A stretch of DNA of 40,803 bases, taken from the NCBI GenBank assembly GCA_016744655.1, contig JADGDY010000019.1, forward strand, positions 1-40,803. The letters run 5' to 3'. The stretch comes from Bacteroidales bacterium. Lineage in GTDB: Bacteria > Bacteroidota > Bacteroidia > Bacteroidales > UBA12170. The translations under genes were made by a program, and so were the position numbers. The notes beneath the pieces are model-generated. The model did not search any database. It was not told the DNA's origin and was given only the letters and a program-made list of their open reading frames with translations. Positions 24,785 to 32,904 of this stretch are shown here, piece by piece. Within the stretch, counting starts at the first letter, position 1; the number at the start of each line of letters is the position of its first letter.

Positions 24785-24815
24785 AAGTGTTTTTCGTTGT
24801 TTTTTAACAACACTT
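24785..24815. repeat. Inverted repeat in the divergent intergenic region
   Basis: AAGTGTT (24785-24791) faces AACACTT (24809-24815); an alternative inner hairpin GTTGTT/AACAAC overlaps it. The 350-bp gap (24679-25030) otherwise holds the two divergent promoters and AT-rich sequence with several ACAAC/GTTGT motifs; no ORF. Confidence 0.4.
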
Positions 24816-24893
24816 TAGGTCTAATATTAGCTTTTCAATAAAACATTTAATCATCAATCAGCACCTTCCAATTCTTAAACTTTTCTAAAATTC

Positions 24894-24924
24894 TTGTTCT
24901 CATAATTTATTATGCATACATTTG
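24894..24924 (+). promoter_or_regulatory. Promoter of the acyl-CoA operon
   Basis: TTG (24894-24896), exactly 20 bases, then TACATTTG (24917-24924). Predicted 5' UTR to the ATG at 25031 is about 100 bases, longer than at the other promoters here. Confidence 0.6.
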
Positions 24925-25030
24925 AATTTCCAAAAAACTAATGAATTAAATTCACTGAATAACAAGCTGTTAATCTCCTATTTTTCAGATTAGCAATTTT
25001 CGTTTTTAGTGCTATTTCAAAACCAAATAG

Positions 25031-25804
25031 ATGACATACGAAATTTTACAAATCAGTCAGAATGATGGAATTGCAATGGTAACCATCAGTCGACCGAAAG
25101 CAATGAATGCACTCAATACTCGATTTTTCGAAGAAATGGACCATGCCATTTCCCAATTCAAATCTGATGAAAGCTTAAGGGTAGTTATCATCACAGGAGA
25201 AGGAAAAGCATTTGTAGCCGGTGCTGATATTGCAGAAATGAAAGACAAAACACCTGAAGAAGGAAGCAAATTCGCCAGTAGAGGGCAAGCTACATTTTCG
25301 AGCTTTGCTGAATTACAAGTGCCAGTAATTGCTGCCATTAATGGATTCGCATTAGGAGGAGGCTTAGAGTTAGCCATGGGAGCAGATTTTAGAATCGCAA
25401 GTTCAAAAGCTAAATTTGGTCAGCCAGAAGTTAATCTAGGTCTTATTCCAGGTTTTGCAGGAACTCAAAGACTCAGTCGCCTTGTGGGACTTGCCAATGC
25501 ATTGTTTCTACTTACTACTGCCGAAATGATTGGAGCAGAAGAAGCTCTTAGAATTGGCTTGGTTCAAAAAGTGGTAGAACCTGAGGAGTTAATAAACACC
25601 TGCATGCAAATTGCAAAAACTATTTCCCAAAAGGGTCCACAAGCTATCACTAAGGTTAAATCGGTTACCCACAAAGGTTATGATATGACATTTGAGGAGG
25701 GTAATAAATTAGAAGCGGAGCAGTTTGGAAGCTTATTCGGTAAACAATCAGAAGGTGCTGAAGGTATGACAGCATTTTTAGAAAAGAGAAAGCCGAATTG
25801 GTAA
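25031..25804 (+). CDS. Enoyl-CoA hydratase/isomerase (crotonase) family
   Basis: 257 aa. Hydrates 2-enoyl-CoA to 3-hydroxyacyl-CoA, or dehydrates 3-hydroxybutyryl-CoA in the reverse sense. Full-length crotonase fold: GKAFVAGADIAEM (58-70, CoA and oxyanion loop), INGFALGGGLELAMGADFRI with catalytic Glu113, and FGQPEVNLGLIPGFAGTQRL with catalytic Glu133. Both glutamates of true hydratases are present. First gene of a three-gene operon with the dehydrogenase (48 bases downstream) and the thiolase. Together they cover three consecutive steps of beta-oxidation or of its reversal. Confidence 0.92.
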   Translation: MTYEILQISQNDGIAMVTISRPKAMNALNTRFFEEMDHAISQFKSDESLRVVIITGEGKAFVAGADIAEMKDKTPEEGSKFASRGQATFSSFAELQVPVIAAINGFALGGGLELAMGADFRIASSKAKFGQPEVNLGLIPGFAGTQRLSRLVGLANALFLLTTAEMIGAEEALRIGLVQKVVEPEELINTCMQIAKTISQKGPQAITKVKSVTHKGYDMTFEEGNKLEAEQFGSLFGKQSEGAEGMTAFLEKRKPNW

Positions 25805-25852
25805 GCTGGGTGCTGGGTAAATAAAACATTGAAAAAAAAACAAATCAACAAT

Positions 25853-27190
25853 ATGAATTACGAAGAAAGATTGCAAAATGTAACAGTTTTGGGAGCTGCC
25901 GGGAAAATGGGCAGCGGAATATTACTGTTAACGGCAGTTGAAATGACCAATTTGAGTCTCAAGCCGGAAAATAAAGGAAAAACTTTTGTACTCAATGCCA
26001 TGGACTTATCAGATGAGGGCCTTCATGGTTTAATGAAATATGTAAAATCTCAGGTCCTTAAAATTGCAGAAAAACAAACAGTATGGCTTCGTTCGGTTTA
26101 TGCTGATAGAGCCGATTTAATAGAAAATGGAGAAATTATAGAACAGTATATTTTCGATGTTTTGAATATGATTCGCCCAACAACGGCAATGGAAGTAGCT
26201 TATCGTTCAAATCTAGTATTTGAGGCTGTAAGTGAAAATCCAGATTTAAAAGTAAAAATATTATCTCAAATAGATACCAACAACCCTAACAAACCATGGT
26301 TCTTTACCAATACCAGTTCGGTTCCTATTAATCTAATCGAGGAAGGTGCAAAACTTGACGGTAGAGTATTAGGCTTCCATTTTTACAATCCTCCAGCCAT
26401 ACAGAAATTAGTTGAGCTCATCACAACCTCTTCTACTCTACCAGAGATGAAGGAATTTGCTCTCACTTATGCAAAAGGATTAAAAAAGGTTGTGGTTCCA
26501 TCCAACGATATTGCAGGATTTATTGGAAATGGTCATTTTATGCGCGATGGTCTTCATGGCTTAAGTGAAGCAACTAACCTCAGTGTTAAGTATACTTTCC
26601 CAGAAGCTGTTTATATGGTAAACAAAGTGAGTCAAGATTTCCTAGTTCGACCAATGGGGATTTTTCAGCTCATGGATTATGTAGGTATAGACGTGATGCA
26701 ATTCATTATGAAAGTGATGAATCCATATATGGAAAATGAAAACCTTCATAGTGATATCATCGACCAATTTATTGAATTAGGTATTAATGGAGGTCAGATG
26801 AGCAGTGGCGCTCAAAAGGATGGTTTCTTGAAATATGAAAAAGGGCGTCCTGTTGCCGCTTTTGACCCTAGCTCTAAAGAATACGTATCATTTGAAACTT
26901 TTGCAGAAAAATGCGATGCTCAAATTGGAGCTCTGCCAGAGGGTGCCATTCCTTGGAAAAAAACGGTAAGGCTTAAAAACAAAGAGGAAGTTTTCGGAAA
27001 ATTTTTCGGAAAAATGAAATCTATGGATACTCTTGGAGCCCAAATTGCTACAAAATACGGTTCTCGTTCAAATGAAATAGGAAATGCTTTAATAACAGAT
27101 GGTGTAGCAGCCAATAAAGAAGATGTAAATACGGTGATGCTCACTGGATTCTTCCATGCCTATGGCCCAATTAATAATTTTTTCAACTAA
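25853..27190 (+). CDS. 3-hydroxyacyl-CoA dehydrogenase, NAD-binding, single-domain long form
   Basis: 445 aa. Oxidises 3-hydroxyacyl-CoA to 3-ketoacyl-CoA with NAD. Rossmann motif VTVLGAAGKMGSGI (9-22 or so), TSSVPINLIEEG, and the family signature LGFHFYNPPAIQKLVELI; then NDIAGFIGNGHFMRDGL. It is longer than the usual 280-aa Hbd and not fused to a crotonase. The extra C-terminal half (from about 300) has no recognised motif. The open frame begins at a TTG (25829) in the sequence KKKQINN, but the ATG at 25853 is the natural start. Middle gene of the operon; the thiolase starts three bases after its stop. Confidence 0.85.
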   Translation: MNYEERLQNVTVLGAAGKMGSGILLLTAVEMTNLSLKPENKGKTFVLNAMDLSDEGLHGLMKYVKSQVLKIAEKQTVWLRSVYADRADLIENGEIIEQYIFDVLNMIRPTTAMEVAYRSNLVFEAVSENPDLKVKILSQIDTNNPNKPWFFTNTSSVPINLIEEGAKLDGRVLGFHFYNPPAIQKLVELITTSSTLPEMKEFALTYAKGLKKVVVPSNDIAGFIGNGHFMRDGLHGLSEATNLSVKYTFPEAVYMVNKVSQDFLVRPMGIFQLMDYVGIDVMQFIMKVMNPYMENENLHSDIIDQFIELGINGGQMSSGAQKDGFLKYEKGRPVAAFDPSSKEYVSFETFAEKCDAQIGALPEGAIPWKKTVRLKNKEEVFGKFFGKMKSMDTLGAQIATKYGSRSNEIGNALITDGVAANKEDVNTVMLTGFFHAYGPINNFFN

Positions 27191-27193
27191 AAA

Positions 27194-28441
27194 ATGAAGA
27201 CAATGCGTAAAAAAGTATATATGACGGCCGGTTACAATACCATTTCATTAGGAACCGGAAGAAAAGAATTTAACCCTAAAAAACCTCGTCCAGGAATCGA
27301 AGACTATTTAAAAGAAGCCGGACAAGGTGTTTTAAAACAAATAAAAGGTGGCGCTGATAGCGTGGATGAAAGCATCATGGGAAATTTCATGGCTGCTCGC
27401 TTTAATAAGCAAGCTAATTTACCTGGATTCTTCCCAATGATTGACAAAGGATTAGAATACAAACCAGCGACTTCAGTGGAAGGAGCTTGTGGTTCTGGCG
27501 GCTTATCGTTGATGGGCGGAATTCGTTCTGTACTTGGAGAAACAGCTGATGTGGTTTTGAGTATGGGCGTTGAAGTTCAAAATACCGTAAAAGCTATTTA
27601 TGGTGCTGATATTTTAGCTGGAGCCGGTTGGTATAAAGAACGTAAACAAGGTCATGCCTATTTCTTCCCGGGACAATTTAGCGACAGAGCTGGTGCCTAT
27701 TACGAGAAATACGACAGAGACAAAGCCAGAAAAGGAATGGCCCAATGGTATGCTAATGCTATTGAAAATGCTCGCCTGGACCCTACTGCTCAAGAATTCC
27801 ATAATACACATCCTGACCCATATGCTCAGTCATTAAAAATGGAACCCAATGGTAAAATATTTGTGGACCATTTAAACTTTATGGATTGCTCTAAGGTATC
27901 AGATGGCTCCAGTGGAATCATCATTGCTTCGGAAGAGGGTTTAGAAAAAATTGGAGTAGCAAAGAAAGATGCCGTTGAAGTAATTGCTTTTACTCAAACC
28001 ATAAGAAATATCACTGAACAACCAGCAGATAGAACCGAGCTTACCGCTATTAAAAAAGCTATAGAGAAGGCTTTAGCAAATGCAGGAATTACAGTTGAAC
28101 AAGTTGGAACTATTGAGCTTCATGACTGTTTCTCTATTGCAGGAATACTCACTGTTGAAGCATTAGGTTTAGCAAAACCTGGAGAAGGTTGCGATTATGT
28201 GGCCGATGGAAAGACGAAACGTGATGGTGAAATGCCAATTAATACAACTGGTGGACTAGTAGGTTGGGGACATCCAACAGGAGCTACGGGAGTACATCAG
28301 GCGGTAACCATTTGGCAGCAATTAACAGGAAAAGCTGGGGATTCTCAAATTGAGATGAAAGCCGATAGCCCTTATGGTATGACCATTAATATGGGTGGTG
28401 ATGACGTAACTGTTGTCTGCGTTATTTATAAGCAGGGATAA
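27194..28441 (+). CDS. Thiolase family acyltransferase (acetyl-CoA acetyltransferase-like)
   Basis: 415 aa. Thiolytic cleavage of 3-ketoacyl-CoA, or Claisen condensation. Nucleophile Cys99 in VEGACGSGGLS, IELHDCFSIAG (His310), and GGLVGWGHPTGATG with catalytic His360. At the end, where biosynthetic thiolases have a second Cys in CxGxG, the sequence is TINMGGDDVTV: that Cys is missing. This resembles SCP2-type thiolases rather than classical FadA. Third gene of the operon, three bases after the dehydrogenase, ending before a very strong bidirectional terminator. Start at 27194; the ATG at 27203 is an alternative. Confidence 0.87.
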   Translation: MKTMRKKVYMTAGYNTISLGTGRKEFNPKKPRPGIEDYLKEAGQGVLKQIKGGADSVDESIMGNFMAARFNKQANLPGFFPMIDKGLEYKPATSVEGACGSGGLSLMGGIRSVLGETADVVLSMGVEVQNTVKAIYGADILAGAGWYKERKQGHAYFFPGQFSDRAGAYYEKYDRDKARKGMAQWYANAIENARLDPTAQEFHNTHPDPYAQSLKMEPNGKIFVDHLNFMDCSKVSDGSSGIIIASEEGLEKIGVAKKDAVEVIAFTQTIRNITEQPADRTELTAIKKAIEKALANAGITVEQVGTIELHDCFSIAGILTVEALGLAKPGEGCDYVADGKTKRDGEMPINTTGGLVGWGHPTGATGVHQAVTIWQQLTGKAGDSQIEMKADSPYGMTINMGGDDVTVVCVIYKQG

Positions 28442-28462
28442 TCTAGTCGGTTAATCCAAAAT

Positions 28463-28502
28463 AATAAAAGCAGGAATCCCAAATTGGATTCCTGCTTTTA
28501 TT
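28463..28502. terminator. Perfect 17-bp bidirectional terminator
   Basis: AATAAAAGCAGGAATCC (28463-28479) is the exact reverse complement of 28486-28502, with a six-base loop and A/T runs on both outer sides. It ends the acyl-CoA operon (plus) and directly abuts the stop codon at 28503 of the convergent lipoprotein gene (minus). Confidence 0.95.
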
Positions 28503-29720
28503 TTATTCGTAGTATACATTATTAGTCCCAATAACATAGCAAATGAGCAATGGCGTATTACATACACCTGCATCACTTCTTCTCAAGTGCCAATCATCAG
28601 AAATTTCTTTTCCTTCTTTCTTAAATAATCTGTGACCATGTGATTTTAAAGCTGTTTCCATTTTTGTAATCAATTCATGCTCCAAAACCTCATCCTTTTT
28701 ATCAGATTTATGATTTACATATAGACCCATATCTTTTGAATGCTCACTATAGACAAAAGAGATACCAAACTCACCATATTTCGAATTAAAATCACTTATC
28801 AGATTTTTAAAATCTTGAAGCGTTTCAAAACCTAGTTTCTTAAAGTATTCTGAGGATGGCTTATCATTTTCAGCAGCCCATAACAAGTCTTCAATTAAAG
28901 TTACTTCCGATTCCAATTTCATTTTGAAGGTATATTTCTTGACTCCACAGAAGGACCATTCATAAGGAAAATAAACTGTCTGAGTATAGATTGGGATTGT
29001 ACTACCTGGTCCTTCATGACCAAAGACGTAATATCCCCCTCCTTCTTTATGAAGATAACAATCGCTTATCGGTCTGAAAACATTATCGCTAACTTCTGAA
29101 ATAATAAAAGAGCTAATATCAGAACCTATGTCACACAGAACCTTATGTAAATCGAACTTAAGCTGCTTAAACTCATTCTTATTACTAATATCTTGCACTT
29201 TTATAGCTTTCACTTTGTAAGATTCATAAATGGCATTGGGATCAACATTATGTTCAGTGAACGTACCCGTACCACTTAATTTTCCATATTCATCAGCTTT
29301 CAGCACCATTGTAGACACATGCAGCATCTCTGAGATAGCCATATCTGGATCAGCATAACCATTTGGATGTTGGTATACTTTAATCTGTATTTCATCATTA
29401 GTTTTCTTTCCGTCAAAAAAGAACAATCCATTTTCACCCTCAATTTCATAACTTTCATTTTGATAGAGAATAATATCAGAATAGCTAGCAGCATATTCTT
29501 CAAAATCTGACTCTCTATATCCTTTCACTAATGTTGTGTCATGTACACTAACATCTGGCATTAAAGTAAACTCCCAGACTCCAGACAGTTTTTCTTCATT
29601 TGTAATCATTTCATTGTCGTTATTATCATCCTTGTCGCAAGCAGCAAGACCAATAATTAAAGAAATCATTAAAAAGCTAATTAAATAGCTCCATTTTGCA
29701 TTTGTAAAATAACTGTTCAT
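28503..29720 (-). CDS. Lipoprotein of unknown function
   Basis: 405 aa. Signal peptide with lipobox GLAAC (Cys28) followed by DKDDNNDNE, the acidic stretch associated with surface exposure in this phylum. Residues about 43-175 have a lipocalin-like look (KLSGVWEFTLMPDV, IILYQNESYEIEGENGLFFFDG, KLSGTGTFTEH), as in many Bacteroidota lipoproteins that measure departures from a template fold. The rest has no recognised family and holds six or more Cys (CDIG, CYLHK, CGVKK, CNTPLLIC). ATG start is unambiguous. A TATATTTA at 29786-29779 may be a weak -7 box. It shares the bidirectional terminator with the acyl-CoA operon. Confidence 0.65.
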   Translation of the reverse strand: MNSYFTNAKWSYLISFLMISLIIGLAACDKDDNNDNEMITNEEKLSGVWEFTLMPDVSVHDTTLVKGYRESDFEEYAASYSDIILYQNESYEIEGENGLFFFDGKKTNDEIQIKVYQHPNGYADPDMAISEMLHVSTMVLKADEYGKLSGTGTFTEHNVDPNAIYESYKVKAIKVQDISNKNEFKQLKFDLHKVLCDIGSDISSFIISEVSDNVFRPISDCYLHKEGGGYYVFGHEGPGSTIPIYTQTVYFPYEWSFCGVKKYTFKMKLESEVTLIEDLLWAAENDKPSSEYFKKLGFETLQDFKNLISDFNSKYGEFGISFVYSEHSKDMGLYVNHKSDKKDEVLEHELITKMETALKSHGHRLFKKEGKEISDDWHLRRSDAGVCNTPLLICYVIGTNNVYYE

Positions 29721-29940
29721 ACTTTTTAATTTTTGTGGTTATATTTTCTAGTCCTTCAACTAAAATTGAATTCTATAATAAATATAGTGAAAATTCAGTT
29801 GCATTCCTAGTTCAAACATTGAATAAATCTGATAATCAACATACTAATTATATTAAAAAAATCCTATACAGTTTATTTTTACACAAATTGATGAAAGGTG
29901 ATAAATAAAATACGATTTTTGAAGTTTAATCGTTTTACTA

Positions 29941-32253
29941 ATGATGCACACCAAATTAAAAAAAGGACTACTTATAGGAGGTCTTTCCATATTCAGCTTT
30001 ATTTTATTGATAATGCTGTTTTTCCTATTCATTTATATTGGCATATTTGGTCCATTACCTAGTCAAGAAGAACTAAAGGATATTGACAAAGAACAAGCCT
30101 CACTCGTGCTCTCTTCTGACGGTGAATTACTCGGAAAGTTCTTTGCCGAAAACCGCACCAACATCTCTATTAAAGAGATTCCTCCACATTTGTTACAAGC
30201 TTTAGTTGCCACAGAAGACAAACGATTCTATGAGCATCAAGGATACGATATCAAATCATATATGAGGGTTTTCTTTAAAACCATTTTATTAGGTGACAAA
30301 AGCTCAGGCGGAGGAAGTACATTAACTCAGCAATTGGTGAAAAATTTATATGGAAGAAACTATCACAGCTTTCTTTCCATGCCTATCAATAAAATAAAGG
30401 AAGCCATTATTGCAGCTAGAATGGAGGAAGTATATTCCAAAGAAGAAATATTGCTTCTTTACCTAAATTCGGTTCCTTTTGGCGAAGAAGTATTCGGAAT
30501 TGAAGCAGCTGCCATCAGATATTTCGACAAACATGCCTTTGAACTTAATATCCAGGAATCGGCTGTATTGGTTGGTGTATTGAAAGCCAATACTTATTAT
30601 AATCCACGCTTAAATCCTAAGAATGCTACTGGAAGAAGGAATCAAGTGATTAAGCTCATGGCTAAAGAAGAGTTTATTAAACCTGAGGAGTCTGATAGCA
30701 TCATAATGCTTCCTCTTGAGTTATCTTATGCCAATTATCAAATCGCATCTCCGGCAGCCTATTTCGTTAGACAAGTTAAAAAACGTGTAACGAGTATTCT
30801 AGACGAGATTCATAATCCTGAAGGGGAATTCTATAATTTAGAAAAAGATGGTTTATTAATTCACACCACTTTAAACAGTAAAATTCAAGAGTTTGCAAGT
30901 ACAGCAAGCCATCATCAACTAAGCAAAATGCAATTGCTTTTAGATAAGGAATTAGAAAGAAGGAAATATAGAAATCGTTGGGAAAAGACTTTACTTTCCA
31001 AATACACAAAAGAAAAATTAGAAGAAAAGAAAAACCGTGAGTTATTTGAATGGGATGGTATTAAAGTGGAAGAGATGACTTTTGCTGATAGCCTTTGGCA
31101 TTATCACAAGATGCTCAATGCAGCTGTGTTAGCATCTGAACCATCATCAGGAAGAGTTTTAACATGGGTGGGCGGAAATAATTACCGCTACCTCCCCTAC
31201 GATATGATTTTTGCCGAAAGACAAATAGCTAGTACCATAAAACCCTTCATTTACGCTGCCGGATTAGAAACAGGCCTCACTCCTTGTGATTATCTAGAAA
31301 ACGAAGTTAAAGAATATGAGGAGTATAAAGGATGGAAACCTGAGAATTATAATCATAAACAAACGAAAGATTCTTCTGTAGCATTATGGTATGCGTTGGC
31401 CAATTCAATGAATTTACCAACAGTGGATATGTATTTCAAAACTGGGCATCCTCAAATTGCAGATTTACTAAGAAGAATGCATATTGATGCTCCAAAGGAC
31501 GAAACACCCGCTTTAGCACTTGGAACCCTAGATGCTTCTTTATATGAACTCACTCTGGCTTATGCTACACTTGCCAACCAAGGAGCATTTAATGAGGATT
31601 TAATAATGATTGACAGTATTTCGGACGCCAATGGCTATCTCATTTATAAAAACCCTAAAGCGGTAAGCACTACTGTTATAAATGAACAAGTTTGCGTACA
31701 AATGAATACCATCCTCCAAAAAGCTATTAACGAAGGAACTGGAAGACAAATAAGATACCGATTCGGAATCCGTAGCGATTTGGCAGGAAAAACTGGAACT
31801 GCACAGAATTATTCCAATGCTTGGTTTATTAGCTATACTCCTAACTTGGTCATTGGAACCTGGGCTGGAGCTCGTTCTCCAGAAATGCATTTTAGAGGAG
31901 GCCTAGGAAGTGGTTCTGCTTTGGCATTGCCCATTAGTGGAGAGATACTCAAAAATATAGAAAAAAATAAGTCTTTAAGAAAGGAATATCTAAAACCATT
32001 CCAATCAGATTCGATTACTATAGCTTTAACAAGTTGTGACCCTTACAAAGAAAAAGGTGTTTCTGGCTTTATCAATCGTCTTATTGATAAGAAAGAAGTG
32101 AAAGGGGATTCTATCCAGCAAGATTCGACTAAAGCAGATAAAAGAAAGGCTAGAAAGGAATCTCGCAAAAGGAAGAAAGAGAAAAAAGAGAAAACCAAAG
32201 TTGGAAAGTTTTTCGAGCGGATTTTTAAGGGCAAAAAGAAGGATAATCGATAA
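29941..32253 (+). CDS. Class A penicillin-binding protein (PBP1A/1C-like), bifunctional peptidoglycan synthase
   Basis: 770 aa. Cytoplasmic tail, membrane anchor 9-35, then a GT51 glycosyltransferase domain (about 50-225) with catalytic Glu92 in VATEDKRFYEHQG and the second motif GGGSTLTQQLVKNL. The transpeptidase domain has SxxK in ASTIKPF (Ser431, Lys434), SxN in NSMNLPT (489-491) and KTGT (617-620). Polymerises glycan strands and cross-links them in the periplasm. Odd features: about 60 residues of Lys/Glu-rich helix between the domains (325-385), and a very basic tail from about 735 (KRKARKESRKRKKEKKEK), which after the single membrane pass would be periplasmic. ATG at 29941 or the next codon at 29944. 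Confidence 0.92.
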   Translation: MMHTKLKKGLLIGGLSIFSFILLIMLFFLFIYIGIFGPLPSQEELKDIDKEQASLVLSSDGELLGKFFAENRTNISIKEIPPHLLQALVATEDKRFYEHQGYDIKSYMRVFFKTILLGDKSSGGGSTLTQQLVKNLYGRNYHSFLSMPINKIKEAIIAARMEEVYSKEEILLLYLNSVPFGEEVFGIEAAAIRYFDKHAFELNIQESAVLVGVLKANTYYNPRLNPKNATGRRNQVIKLMAKEEFIKPEESDSIIMLPLELSYANYQIASPAAYFVRQVKKRVTSILDEIHNPEGEFYNLEKDGLLIHTTLNSKIQEFASTASHHQLSKMQLLLDKELERRKYRNRWEKTLLSKYTKEKLEEKKNRELFEWDGIKVEEMTFADSLWHYHKMLNAAVLASEPSSGRVLTWVGGNNYRYLPYDMIFAERQIASTIKPFIYAAGLETGLTPCDYLENEVKEYEEYKGWKPENYNHKQTKDSSVALWYALANSMNLPTVDMYFKTGHPQIADLLRRMHIDAPKDETPALALGTLDASLYELTLAYATLANQGAFNEDLIMIDSISDANGYLIYKNPKAVSTTVINEQVCVQMNTILQKAINEGTGRQIRYRFGIRSDLAGKTGTAQNYSNAWFISYTPNLVIGTWAGARSPEMHFRGGLGSGSALALPISGEILKNIEKNKSLRKEYLKPFQSDSITIALTSCDPYKEKGVSGFINRLIDKKEVKGDSIQQDSTKADKRKARKESRKRKKEKKEKTKVGKFFERIFKGKKKDNR

Positions 32254-32834
32254 AATCACATTCAAATCTGTTTTTCCAATTTGTTATTGATTAATTACAG
32301 CATTTTACTAAACCTTTTCTTGAATGATTTATCGTCTCTGATCATTAGCGTCCTATCATACCTTAAACAAACCTTGTACATTCCTGATATACACCGTGTT
32401 ATATTTGGCTTTAAAGTAAACGAACTTGAATTTTAAATTTATTTTAAATCACTAAATTGGAATATATTATAAATGTAAGCCACTGATAATGTATTGAATT
32501 ACTATCGTAAATCTTACTAATTACTGTCAATCAGTTTTTAATAGGACATTTATTGTCTCTGATAATAAATACCATTCATTCATATTTAATACAAATTAGT
32601 CAACTAGAAATTAGCTGCAATTTCAAATTGACCGCATATAATATTTTCACTTATTATTCAACTATAGAAATAAATCTAATTGATAAAAGTATAAATATTG
32701 ACATTTTGTCTCATAGTAATTAACATCTAATTTCAAAAAATAAACCTTGATTCAATTACATATGAATGGATTGAATTTTGATTTATAACATCAAGTATAT
32801 TCACAACAAGATATTGAAATCAAACAATTTTAAC
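32254..32834. other. Long AT-rich intergenic region
   Basis: No credible ORF, RNA gene or full promoter seen. One weak direct repeat: TTTATYGTCTCTGATMAT at 32328-32345 and 32549-32566 (16 of 18 identical). No clear terminator for the penicillin-binding protein gene was found here. Confidence 0.5.
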
Positions 32835-32882
32835 TAAAAAAGAGGAATAACAAATACAAATTAATGCATTTCGTTATTCCTC
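32835..32882 (-). terminator. Terminator of the giant surface protein gene
   Basis: On the minus strand GAGGAATAAC pairs perfectly with GTTATTCCTC (plus positions 32873-32882 and 32842-32851), followed by a run of six T. Begins about 22 bases after the stop at 32905. Confidence 0.88.
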
Positions 32883-32904
32883 CTATCTAAAATATCAGTA
32901 TGTA

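Noticed and set aside
32328..32566. Direct repeat TTTATYGTCTCTGATMAT as part of a mobile element
   Set aside because: Only two imperfect 18-bp copies, no terminal inverted repeats and no transposase; too weak to call.
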